From: Halichondria panicea
Lineage: Eukaryota > Porifera > Demospongiae > Suberitida > Halichondriidae
DNA length: 64,000 bases
Direction: 5' to 3'
NCBI RefSeq assembly: GCF_963675165.1
Contig: NC_087380.1
Span: forward strand, 2,595,803-2,659,802
The notes beneath the pieces were generated by a model. The model saw nothing but the letters and a program-made list of their open reading frames with translations, was not told the origin of the DNA and searched no databases. The position numbers and the translations under genes are program-made. The stretch's first letter is position 1. Every line of letters begins with the position of its first letter. Of the stretch, positions 1 through 17,280 are shown piece by piece.

Positions 1-5356
<5,356 letters not shown>

Positions 5357-5638
5357 GCTGTTTTCATGCATGCATGTTCCAAAAATAGTTGGCTTATGGA
5401 CTTTAATCTTATACTGATGACAACAGGAAGTCTGAGTTGTGAACAGTCATCCACACATCAAAAGTGTACATGCACCCACATACAGAATAAATATGCAAAT
5501 AAATCGATTGCTAGATACTCCTACACATACACATACAATACTGTACAGCTGCTAGTTCAGTTACTAACGGCCCCCTGTCCACAAGGAATGTAGGGTATCT
5601 AAGCACAAACAAATTAACTACTCTTCTCTTTAACTTAC

Positions 5639-5758
5639 ATGATGTCGATGGCGTGTGTGTGACAAGGCATGGTTGAGGACTCCTCCATATTACTCTTGGG
5701 TCGAACCAAGAAGGTCCCGTTGAGTTTACCAGTGAGCATGTCTCAAGAACCATCTCTC
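5639..5758 (-). pseudogene. SH2-like exon of unknown parent gene
   Basis: Read on the minus strand, one frame gives MLTGKLNGTFLVRPKS and later HTHAIDIM. GTFLVRP matches the SH2 phosphotyrosine-pocket strand (FLVRES in Src), and HAIDI matches the following strand. An AG acceptor lies just upstream (CTCCTCAG) and a GT donor (GTAAGT) just after. With that acceptor the SH2 frame meets TGA before the Met, so the exon is either a relic or uses another acceptor nearby. No convincing partner exons were found between 5.36 and 7.0 kb. It may be a leftover of an SH2 adaptor or cytoplasmic kinase gene lying between the two phosphatase genes. Confidence 0.4.
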
Positions 5759-5759
5759 C

Positions 5760-6977
5760 TGAGGAGAGGGTGAGAGGAAGACATTACAAAGTATACATTA
5801 TTGTACCTATTCCGGAGGAACATTTTATGTACATTCATGTCCTAAGACATTTAATACCAGCTCATTTAATTCATAGGCTTTCAAATAGAGTTTTAAGATC
5901 ACTTTGGTACACTACTCTGCATACATACACATGGCTATATACTTTTGTTTGAGATAGCCCCACTGTACACAGTAAACAATTGACTAATGGAAAGGCAACA
6001 TGCACCATTTGCTAGAGTTCCTAAACTATCACAGCCCTAGGCTATTAAACGTGCACAAACATTGCCTCAGGACAACACAACAAGCAATGCTCACAATAAA
6101 CAATGAAGCACTCTATCAGATTGAAAGCAATCACACACCCACTCTAAGCAACCATGGGCTATAATTACGTACCCAACGCTTAAAAGGATAATGGATTATT
6201 GTGTACCCAGCTACATGTATATAAGTGCATGGAATAGCATGCAAATAGGCTACTCTGGACATGCAGGAAACCATTGCTAGGGAAAAGGCTATACCTTTAT
6301 GAAAGCAAGTGTGCACATAATGGATGCAAATTATTGAATATTGTAGCTGATGATTAGCTGTTGAGACTGCAGGCAGGGAGGCAGACGGTATTACATGTGC
6401 GTAGCAATCTTAATACCATGTCATTCATACAAATGTAGAACAGTATGAGCACATGAGGAAAGTATTTGCCACAAGGCAATGTCAGCATGTATTTCAGTTT
6501 AATGGTATTCTTTTGAACAATGAACACACTGCATGGTTGAGATTTAGTAATCTATCAACTTTTTTACTGCACATACACATAAATATAAACACCCTCATCT
6601 GTGCAAAGAAAACACACAACATCTGCTCGTGCAATTTCATTAAGCTACGTAATTATATCTATGTTAGTATATAACATTGTAAGTTAAGTACTCACGATAA
6701 CTGAATGCAGTATGATGATAGACATTAATCATTATATTAGAGAATCAAGAGGTCCCAAGCGATTCGTAACCAACTTCACCAGTTCACATTCGAATTCATT
6801 GCTAAGCAACAATATCTTAGATGCAAAACACACTTCTCAGAATAAGAATGATTGGCCCTACCACAAGTATATAATTATAATATGCAAATTTAAATTGTCT
6901 AAATCATAGCTTTAGTATAACCAGATCGACATATACAGGTACACAGTACCCAGCCCGTCCTCCCCCACTCACTCATT
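5760..6977. other. No gene recognised
   Basis: AT-rich sequence between the SH2-like exon and the next exon candidate. Open frames are short and lack family motifs. It could be intron. Confidence 0.6.
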
Positions 6978-7086
6978 GGGATAGGTGTGTAGCATGGCGT
7001 AGGTGGCGTAGAGTCCCTTGTCCTCCTCCACTCCACTAGAGTCAGCCTCAATATGCTCAATATGAGCATTGATCTCATCGTTGTGT
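6978..7086 (-). pseudogene. Doubtful exon, acidic peptide ending LYATYAMLHTYPN
   Basis: A minus-strand frame reads AHIEHIEADSSGVEEDKGLY then ATYAMLHTYPNE. It has codon-like base use, a strong GTGAGT donor at its end, and an in-frame stop just upstream, so it needs an AG acceptor inside. It lies 240 bases after the RPTP-B stop. It could be an exon of the gene that owned the SH2-like exon, or an alternative RPTP-B 3' exon. No family is recognised. Confidence 0.25.
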
Positions 7087-7333
7087 CAACCACACTGCTG
7101 GAGGTGAGGAGAATTGGTAACAATGAATAACACATTAGGGTTGGTATATAACATCCATACTGAGTTTCTCACCCCAGCAAGTGCAATAATTCAGTTATGT
7201 ATCATAAAAGTCAATGGTAAACACATTCACAGTTTTGCTATTGGTATAATCTGAGTCTGTACAATAATCTAAAAACTATAAAAAGCAGCAGTAAAATCTA
7301 AAATCAAACGTTTGTGCGAGTTACTGTTATTAT

Positions 7334-10300
7334 TTAAACCAGTTCTTTGAAGTTGGCATAAGTTTCAAAACTGTCCACATAGTCAGCCAGTGCCTCGTGA
7401 CAGAAAGCATACATCTCCTACACAGTGGGTGGATGTAGGATAATACAAAGTAAATGAATGTACAAAGCTCACACGTACTTTTAGTTTACTTTCAAAATAA
7501 ACAGAGTAGCTAAACATTGGATCTATACAGCATATAGAATGGAGAAGAGAACAGTAGAATGTAGCTTCCAATGGACTTGTGTAATAGACTTGTAAACTTA
7601 CAGGACTGCTAACGAGCCCCTCCCTCTGTTTGCGAGCAAACTTGATGAACTGGAACACATCGACCACACCCTCAATCTTGAGTCGCTCCAGTTGAGCATG
7701 CAGGGTGATGAACACTCCAGTGCGACCAATCCCATTGCTGTGTGGGTAAGGGGGGAGGTAGTAAGGGATTCAGATATGTTTACTTTAATGCATAAGTAGT
7801 GCATATACCACACACACACACACACACACATGCACACTCACTTGCACATGACCACAATGGGCTTATTGCCTGAGGCCATCTGAACAGCATTCACCTCCTG
7901 CACAATGTCCAGTACAGCGGCAGGGCTCTGTGGGGGGTCCTTCTCGGTCCAGCGGGTGAAGTGAAATTGTGTAACCACAGAGGGGGGCTCATTGGAGGCT
8001 GCCATGGCAACGGATAGTTTCCTGACAACGTAGTTACCATAAGCGTCGAATGTCTGCTGAGTGACAGTGAAGTCACCGTAAGTGCCTGCTTCTCCTTGGA
8101 ACTTTGGCCAGTAGCGATGGCACACCTCCTGTTGAAGAAGATATTCCAATAGTGAAGATACAGTAAGTGTACAATATAAGCTATAGAAGGCTAGGAGATG
8201 TATACTGTATTCACTTTAAACAGCAATGCTAAAAGGTTTTGTGTTGGTTGCGTTCATTCTTAAGTGTGTAGTTCATATCGCTCTCTCTACATAAACATTT
8301 CGACAGCAACTAAAGGTACACACAACACAGTGTGTTACCTGCTCCTCCTCCCTGAGGGTACAGAGCATGACGATACAGCTGCACTCATTCTCCACCACCA
8401 TCCTCCACAAGTCTCCAGTGGTGTGCTCCAGGGGACCTTGAGTGGCTATGTACCCTCGCCTCTGTTGGTAGCCCTGGACAAGAGAGAATTAAAAAACTTC
8501 CCTCCTTGAAAAATCATATGAACAGTCATAGAGAAAAACATAGTGTATATATATGGGTACTGTATCCTCACATGAATGTAGCTGGCATTGATGTAGTTAG
8601 AACCAGAAGGTGAGAACTGAAGCTGGACTCGATGCATCTCATCTACAAATGGAAAATAAAATCTTAAAGCTAAAAACATGCAAGTTTGACTACAAGCTGG
8701 ATATGTTTGCAGCACGCCATGTGGAGTTGATTTTAACTTACTTGGCAGAATCTGAGAGTATCTGTTCTTATCTTCATTCTCCTCATTCTGAGAGCTGTAG
8801 TAGTCCTCTGTCCCGTCAAGCCCAGAACACTCACTCAAAATCTGAGTAATATTAACATTTACCAGCATTCTAAGTCGACTTCCCCAATAATGTATGTGCA
8901 ACAATTAATTAGCCATGCAGTTATAAAATACACAGACTTGACCATAGCAATAATACACCAAATGATATCTCAAGAATGAGGTAACAATGATAAGTACATT
9001 GTGGCTAGAACAACGAATGAATAGCCTACTTTGAACTGTCGCTGGAAGCCAGTGGGTGTGTCCTCCTCTACCCAAGACTGAGCCATGTCTCTCTCCTCAT
9101 CAGCAGCAGCTGGTTCTTTGAGCTGGTTGACGGTTGTCATGAGAACATGTGCTGGTATCTCTGTCTCCCCACACACTATGAGCTCCTTGAGGGCATCATG
9201 CAGGAAGATGTACTGGGACTAAGGAAGGGTGGATGCTTATATTGACTGACTAGTCACAGAATATTTATCACATTGGGCAATAAATATTGTGATTAACCAT
9301 GCAGTACTAACATAACATTGCTTCTTTACGCTGTATAAGCATACATATCATGCAACAGCATGTATGTACATAGCCTCTACTCAGAGGAAGTGTGGCCTGG
9401 GATTGAGGCACACACATGCACAGAGTTAAAGCATACCAGAGTCTGTACGAGGAGCACCCTCTGTTTCCGAATATGAGTAACACAATCGTAGATATGTATC
9501 ATCCCGTCCTGCTCCATACGATCCAACATCGTATCCAAGACGATGAACGTTCCTGTTCGTCCGACACCAGCACTGCAGTGTACGAGGAGTGGGCAGGGAT
9601 CATCCTGGGGGTGTGTCTTACGAACAGCTCGGGTGAAGTAGATGAGGGACATGCCACTGGAGGGGACACCGTGGTCTGGCCAGGAGGTGTAGTGGAACAG
9701 GGTCACCTCAAACACAGCGAACGAGCCGAGGATGGGCTATAGGGGGTGGAGTTTACAATATTTATCAATAGTTGTTTGGAACCCTGTATAACAGTGGTAC
9801 ATGCATAATGCTTGCAATATTATTATGCTTTCTACTTCAACATTGTTATCAACAGTTAAAGGCTTCACTTCACTGCATAATGCTTGCAATATTATTATGC
9901 TTTCTACTTCAACATTGTTATCAACAGTTAAAGGCTTCACTTCACTAAGTGCGTGGGCGTTTGTGTACAAAGTACATTCCAAACTGTAAACACACTGACT
10001 TGATTGACTTTCATTCTCCTGACAGTGAAGTCGGGGAAGGCCACCATACTGGTCAGAGAGACTACAATACCACAGCCCATCTCAAGAGGTTGGTCGTCCT
10101 TCAGGGGCCAGTAACACTCACACTTTTTCTACAATGATAAGTTGTGGTAACAAGATTAGAAGGAAAACTTCCACAATGATAGCAATGGTTGGATGGTGTA
10201 GTAGCTCACCCTCTCCTCAAAACATTTGGTGAGCATGACGATTGTTCGCAGTTTGTTCTCCATAATCATCTTCCAGAAATCTTCCAGCGTATTGGGCAGA

Positions 10301-13300
10301 GGACCTGAGTTTTGGGGCAATGATACACTGTGAATGTGCATGAGTGATGCATTGCTTACCTTGAGCAGCAATGTACTTGGTGTTGGTCATATAGCCCTGC
10401 AAATATAAATGCAGTGCATGTCATGAAAAATGAGTGATGCTGAATGATAATTGACTCACATTGACATAGCTGGCATTGATGTAATCTGATCCTCTGATGT
10501 CTTTCACAGGCTTCAACTTAACACGGTTGAAATCATCTGTATACAGAATAAGCACAAGGTGACATTAATTTGTGTACTCACAAGGGAAGACATTTCCGAA
10601 TCTGTTCTTGGTTGTATTGTGAGGCAGTTTTGACTCGTTGTTGGGAGAGTGGGGCTCCTTGCTGATGGACTGAGATGAACAAATTAGGAAGTTACCACAA
10701 TATTAATTATGAACAGATTGTTCGACCCTGCACACATACTCACCGTGTACTCAGCCTCGAAGAGCTTGTCTGTGTCCTCGTGCATTGTGTCCACATGAGC
10801 AGGGAAGTCAGTCGTGTAAAATGAACTGTTTGTACCAAGTGCAGATCCTGTGAAATGTAAAACATAAATTGTAAGAAGCAGTTGTTACTGGTATAGTGGT
10901 TATACTGGTATAGACCCACGGGGATATCTATTGTCTAAAATTTACCAAATTTACCCCGTCCATAATTTGGATCTGAGATACGTACATCGAGTGATAGCCA
11001 CCCTTTCCACTAGTCATAATGCATCCTTTATTTGTGGTATTGTGATGGCATTTTTAGTGGATACCTTGTGTATTATCTCCGCCTCCTTCCTTACTGAAGG
11101 AGGTGGTCACGCCCACATACGTATTTGCATCAGGGGTCAAGGTGTCAATGTGGTTGTCCAAGGGTATGTCTAATCGGGTCAGTGGGTCAACTTTTACAGT
11201 GAAGAGAGATTTACGCGTGACCCTCCCTCCACCAGATTTAAGGCCTGAGAAAGTGTGCTTACCAGATCTTCGAACCCTAAAAGGATCACGGTAAGTACAT
11301 TGTATATCAGTGCAGCTCTGAGTATTGTACATTGAGAAAGATAGTTTTTATGAAACAACCAATGTCCTTGACTTATTACCTGACAAAAATGACCATAACT
11401 GTTCCAATGATCAGTAGAGCAACCACCAAAATGACAATCGTCGCAACTATTCCTACAACCATGACACTGCCACTGGCAGTTGGTTCTGTGAGCAGATGAT
11501 TACTGTGATCTTATAGTAGGAAAATACAAAAACGGTGGTCTCACCTATACAAGATGGGGTTGTGCCACTAAATGTTCCCTGTTCAGTCTCACATGTTCTA
11601 GTTGAGGGACTATCAAGACTAAAACCAGGGGAACAGGAAAAGGTGGCCACAGTTCCGTACACGTAACTGTCATTTTCCACTGGACTAGAGTATGAGACCG
11701 TCCCATTAGTGGGAGCCATCACCGAGTCAGAGGGACATCGAATGGTGTTAGCTGTTACATAAAACAGTTATATGAATAGTACTGATATTAAACTCACCTG
11801 TAAGATTAGCACAAACAGTCACTACATCACCATGGCCATCAGGTATTCTACAGCAGTAGGTTCCTAGTGGAAACTGCAAATCACCTTCACGATAGAGTTT
11901 GACAACTTGATGGTATCTAATCCAATAAAACCTACTACCAGTGACACTGTTCTCGGTGATCATTGTTCCATTAGGAAACAGCCACTCTCCTGAACCTCCT
12001 TGTGGATTATCCCTATCCCTGCAACAGGTGGTTGAGTTGGTGTGACAGATCAAGGCAGAGTCATTTGTGGTTCCAATTCTGGTCACTAGAATGTTACTTT
12101 TGTTGGTAGAGTACGATACCCCTTGAAGTGACAGAAAGAGTGGTTGACCTGAATGATTTAGGTATATGAGCCATGCATGGCTTATTTTGGTGCAATACAT
12201 ACCTGCACAAACGGGAGCAGTTCCATTCCACACCCCCATAGTGCTATGACCATCACCAGTACAAGTCCTTAAATCATTTACTCCTCTTTCCTCCATACCA
12301 CCAGGACAAGATATCATCAAGTATCGTGCTTGTGTTCCAAAGGGGTAAAGTGGTCCAGGAGAAAAGTGGAGTACCGAGCCATGGGGATGAGTAAGAGGTG
12401 GACACGTGATAGCTGAAATTAAAAATGAAATTTGATTGTGCGTATAATCATTATTGCAGACTTTGGCAAATGACGTCTTCTCCACTCCATGTCTTGTCAG
12501 GCTGACAAGTTCTTGTTCTCACGCTAGGAGACAGTCCGTACCCCTCATCACAGCTGTGTATAGCCACACCTCCCTCCAGTCTGGGGGTAGTAGATGGACT
12601 ATAGCTGATCACTCCATCGGTGAGGGTGAGACTATCACAGACTGCTGCATAATTGGAAATGAATAAGTACATATAATTATTAAAAGGGAATGGAGATTGA
12701 TATTTGCAAGTTTTCATACCTCTACAACTTGGGATTGATTCAGTCCATTCTCCACCCATTCCACTTGTACCGTCCACGCAGGTCGTAGTGTTTACACCAG
12801 ACAGCTGGTAACCAGACACACACGAGTACACAGCAGTGGTCCCTTCTGCTCTCGGTGTGGTGTCAGGATTGAAAATGATGTCACCATTCACAATTTGGTT
12901 GAGGTCTTTGCATATGGCTGAGCATTGTATAAGTATATCAAGTAGTAGTAATTAGGCCACTATTCACCTGAGCAAGTTGGTCTTGTGCTCCAACTCCCAC
13001 TAGCCTCACAAGTCACAGTGGCTGATCCTGATATGTGATATTTATCGATACATGTGTAAGACACTGTCTCTCCAAATGTTGTTCTGGTTAGTGATCCAGG
13101 AGTTCCATTAAGAATGGTGGGAGGTGCACCACAGTCCACAACTGTACGTATTAGATACAATTATGAAGTAAGAAACTTCATTGAACCATACTTGTACAAG
13201 TTGGTAGAGGCTCCCAGATTCCATTAGTCATACAGGTAGCCATTGCTGTGGTGACTCCTGGAGAGATCCAGTATCCGGTTTCACAGGTGTAAGTCACTGT

Positions 13301-16300
13301 CTCTTGGTACAATGTGTTAGGATTGGTTGTTCCAGGAGATGCATTGTTGCCAGATGGAGGATCACTACAAGTGACACCTGCATATATTTATCATGCATCG
13401 TACTGTACATAAAGTGTGGAGAAGCAGATCAGTATTAGTTGTGATTAGATTTACGTTGACAAGTTGGTAGAGGCTCCCACATCCCACTAGCCATACAAGT
13501 AGCCGTTGCTGTGGTGACTTCATCGGAGACCTCATATCCACTGACACAGGTGTAGGTCACTATCCCTTGGTAGGTTGTTCTGTTGGGTGTTCCAGGAGAT
13601 GCATTGACAATGGTGGTAGGGGAGCCACAATCCACAACTTAGTGGGTGAGAACATGCAGTTAATGCAGCATAATTATAGTCTGGGAGCAATTTCACATAC
13701 GCTGACAAGTTGGTAGAGGTCCCCAGGTCTTGTTAGCCATACAGGTAGTCGTTGCTGTGGTGACTCCATTGGAGACCTCATACCCATGGTAGCAGGTGTA
13801 GGTCACTGCTCCTTGGTACAATGTGTCAGGGTTGGGTGTTTCAGGAGATGCATTGGTTCCAGAGGGAGGGTCACCACAAGTGACACCTGCATAGATTTAT
13901 CATGTAGCTACTGGAGAGGCAAAACAATACTATTTGCTATTACATTGACAAGTTGGTACAGTCTCCCACATCCCACTAGACATACAGGTAGCCGTTGCTG
14001 TGGTGACTCCAGTGGAGACCTCATACCCACTGTCACAGGTGTAGGTCACTGTCCTTAGGTAGGTTGTGTTGGTGGGTTTTCCAGGAGATGCATTGCCAAT
14101 GGTGGATGGGGAGCCACAATCCACAACTGCATCCATTTACTGTACTTATTAATCAGAAAAGCAACTTCACATACGTGAACAAGTTGGTAGAGGCCCCCAG
14201 GTCCTGTCAGCCATACAGCTAGCAAATCCTGAGAAGGATCCTTGAGAGATCCAATATCCAGTGACACAAGTGTAGGTCACTGCTCCTTGGTACAATGTGT
14301 TGGTTGGTATTCCAGGAGATGCATTGTTGCCAGAGGGAGGGTCACCACATGAGACAGCTGTATATAGATTAATCATGCACCGTAATGTATTACGTAGTAT
14401 GTGAAGAAGTAGAGGTATTTGATACATACGTGAACAAGTTGGTAGAGTCTCCCACATCCTATTAGCCATACAGGTAGCCATTGCTGTGGTGACTCCAGTG
14501 GAGACCTCATACCCACTGACACAGGTGTAGGTCACCTTTCCTCCGAGAGTTGTGCCAGGAGTGGATATGCCAGGAGAGCCATTTCTAATGGTGGTAGGGG
14601 AGCCACAATCCACAGCTGAGTGGGTGAGAACACAACAGTCAATGCAGTAGCTATTATCAGTGACAGTATCAACTTCACATACGTTGACAAATTGGTAGAG
14701 GTCCCCACGTCCCACTAGCCGTACAGGTAGCCATTGCTGTGGTGACTCTAGTGGAGACTTCATACCCACTGACACAGGTGTAGATTACTGTCCCTTGGTA
14801 GGTTGTTCTGGATGGTGCTCCAGGTGAGCCATTGAGAATAGATACAGTGAGAGGATAACCACAATCCACAACTGAGTGGATGAGAGCAATTTAAACACAT
14901 CATTATTACAATCACATGCATACGTGAACAAGTTGGTAGAGGTCCCCAGGTCTTATTAGCCATACAGGTAGCCGTTGCTGTGGTGTCTCCATTGGAGATC
15001 CAATACCCACTGACACAGATATAGGTCACTTTGCCTTGGTAGGTTGTGTCAGGAGTGGGCCCTCCAATATTTGCATTCATCATGATGGGAGGAGAGCCAC
15101 AAGAAATAGCTATTAAACATAATCGTAATTATAGCGTATCGTATAGCGGGTTACTTCGCATGGTGGACATTTTCGGGTTTTTTGTATTTAGAGTATTAAT
15201 ACAAAAATTAAAACTACAATTGTGCGCAATAGTCACTATTCTGATAATAATTATTTAGATTACAAAATCTTGTAACTGGGTATTTCATATGAACATTTTC
15301 CACGAACGAAAATTACCCACTATATACGGTATCCATGCAATGCACAGTGCCCAGACCACTATACCTGAACAGGTAGGTATGGTTCCATTCCAAATTCCTT
15401 CCAAAGTTAAAGTAGATTCAGTACATGTCCTCTCACTGTCTCCACTGGTTACTTCATACCCAGTGTTACACTCATACACAGATGTTGTCCCATAGTCATA
15501 AGGCTCAGTTGTGTTACTAGAGTAGACAATCACCCCATTCTCAATAAGAGGAAGAGCAGAGCAGGTGATTGCTATGAGAATTTTAATGAAAGTAATGCAA
15601 TTTAATATAGCACATCACTTCATACCAGAACATGATGCTCCGTCACTGTACAGCACATATCCTGCCTCACATCCACAGATGAACGATCCCTCAGTGTTGA
15701 TACACACTTGAGTGCAGTTGTTTGGTCCAGCACACTCATCAATATCACCTGTATAACGAGTGCATGGTGCAAGCTGCGCTTTGCTAATAACATGTTTTGC
15801 GTTTGCTCAAGAGTGTTATAGAAGAGGTAATTAGTGTATGATGTTATGTTATTGCAATTGTTGCCATGAATGCACACAGTTGTTACAAAAGAGTGGAAAC
15901 AGAAGTCTATCTGGTAGCTTGATGAAATTATCTTCAAGGATAGCATAGATTGCATTTAAATGATTAAGAAAGTGGTGGATCAACGATGCTTTCAGCATGC
16001 ATCAATGCCTATACACCCAGTGTGTGTAGTTGTATATACAATTATAGCTGTGGGAAAAACACTCTCAGAGACTGCCGCAATTAACAATAAATACGTAAAA
16101 GTAGATTCATTGGTAATAGACGGAGGTGTGCTACGTCCAAGCTGTGTGTGTACAATATCATGACACAGTACGTTGTTCAACAATACAATTCATGGTGCAT
16201 TGCTAACCTGCACAGATGGGAATAGTCCCAGTCCACACCCCCACAGTACTACGTCCATCACCCATACAAATCCTCACATCATCTCCTCCACTCCTCTCCT

Positions 16301-16830
16301 GTCCAGGAGGGCATGGAACAGTGTACGTTGCTTGTGTTCCAAATAAGTATGGGGAAGTGTTTGGAGAGTAAGATATTGGGCCATAAGGAGAGTCAGCAAG
16401 AGGTGGACAGATGATGGCTATAAGGAAAGAATTTGAAAAGATTACAAGTTCTTACCCACCAATTCACCCTTGCAAGTAATAATGTCTCCACTCCACGTTC
16501 TGTTCGACTGACATATTCTCTGAGATCCACCAGAGAGAACACTATTCCCATTACAGTTGTGAGTGGCTGTAGTTCTTTCCAGTCTTGGATAAGAGGTTGG
16601 ATCATAGGTCACCCATCCATTGGTGAGGGTGATGTTTTCACAGAGAGCTAGTAAATGATATGACAGCACATTTATTATAATCAGTACATGCATACCAGAA
16701 CATGATGTTCTGTCAGTGTCCAGCACATATCCTGCCTCACATTCACAACATCCACAGGTGAATGATCCCTCAGTGTTGGTACACACTTGAGTGCAGTTGT
16801 TTGGTTCAGCACAATCATCAATATCATCAC
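7334..16830 (-). CDS. Receptor-type protein tyrosine phosphatase B: EGF, 16 sushi, Ig-like, TM, tandem PTP (5' end not seen)
   Basis: Exons in order: a Ca-type EGF (16830-16694, [15 protein letters not shown]), two sushi exons, a second EGF (15749-15626, [15 protein letters not shown]), sushi exons from 15572 to 12203, an Ig-like domain (12150-11798, ending GTYCCRIP), one more sushi exon (11752-11547), and a membrane exon (11483-11390, [20 protein letters not shown]). The cytoplasmic part starts near 11290. D1 has [26 protein letters not shown] (about 9670) and the catalytic loop [11 protein letters not shown] (about 9550-9585). D2 has NRYSQILPS and SNYINASYI, but reads WTEKDPP where WPD is expected. 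Its loop, split by an intron, is MCNNGIGRTG: Cys and Arg are kept and the usual His is Met. The stop is TAA at 7336-7334 after FKELV. D1 should dephosphorylate phosphotyrosine; D2 is probably weak or regulatory. A signal-peptide exon is missing; it may lie beyond the inverted repeat at 17.15 kb. Confidence 0.88.
9803..9946. repeat. Tandem duplication, 72 bp x 2
   Basis: Two apparently identical 72-bp units (9803-9874, 9875-9946), beginning GCATAATGCTTGC, lie in an intron of the RPTP-B phosphatase region. Identity of the units implies a recent event. Confidence 0.95.
12967..15113 (-). repeat. Tandemly amplified sushi exons of RPTP-B
   Basis: Nine successive sushi exons begin near 15113, 14872, 14616, 14358, 14128, 13888, 13638, 13378 and 13141, a spacing of about 230-260 bases. 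They share blocks such as TATMAT-type runs and TW(G/E)(P/T)LPTC. Those checked are phase 1-1, so gain or loss keeps the frame. Two subtypes recur: [13 protein letters not shown] with GYWIS, and CGSPTTI with [10 protein letters not shown]. The pattern points to recent exon duplication in blocks. Confidence 0.85.
15137..15331. mobile_element. Palindromic MITE, copy 2 (intron of RPTP-B)
   Basis: It starts TATCGTATAGCGGGT and ends ACCCACTATATACGGTA, in the same family as 2961-3148. The middle is diverged. It lies between two sushi exons. Confidence 0.65.
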
Positions 16831-17150
16831 CTGCATGTATAAGCAGAAAATAGAGCTAATTAATAATGGCCCTAACTCTAGCACACAGGTTTATAACCTC
16901 ACTTGGGGTCTATCATAGCAACTGGGTGGGGTTTATCTACCATAAACTCCGCATTCCGCATAAAAGTCCCTTGCTTTGAGGGCGTACTGATTTTATACTA
17001 GATCAAAACTAAAAAACATTTGCAATGTGAACGTTGCTAGGATTGCCAGGAAAAGAAAAGCGCGAAAAAGCGAAGAAACAAGAAATTCGGCGAGTGCATA
17101 ACTCCAATCCGTTACAACTTCATTCACATGTACTGTTTTAAGCAAGATTG
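16831..17150. other. No gene recognised (intron or 5' flank of RPTP-B)
   Basis: The minus-strand AG acceptor of the first visible RPTP-B exon (ATACATGCAG) lies here, so the sequence upstream of the exon must be intron. No signal-peptide exon is visible before the inverted repeat begins. Confidence 0.6.
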
Positions 17151-17280
17151 GGCTATACCTTGGTATAAAAAGTCACAATTCATGAATATAATTAAACCTC
17201 TATAATGAGGGTATAGGCATCAATATTATGGTTACATTCCATTCCAATAAGTGTACGTACGCATGGAGTGTAACATATAA

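Noticed and set aside
9416-9742. Plus-strand frame opposite the phosphatase D1 exon
   Set aside because: The minus strand encodes the PTP catalytic motifs here; the plus frame has no family features.
15620-16183. Extra minus-strand frames around the second EGF exon
   Set aside because: They run out of the EGF exon into intron. Only the 15749-15626 part has EGF cysteines with splice sites.
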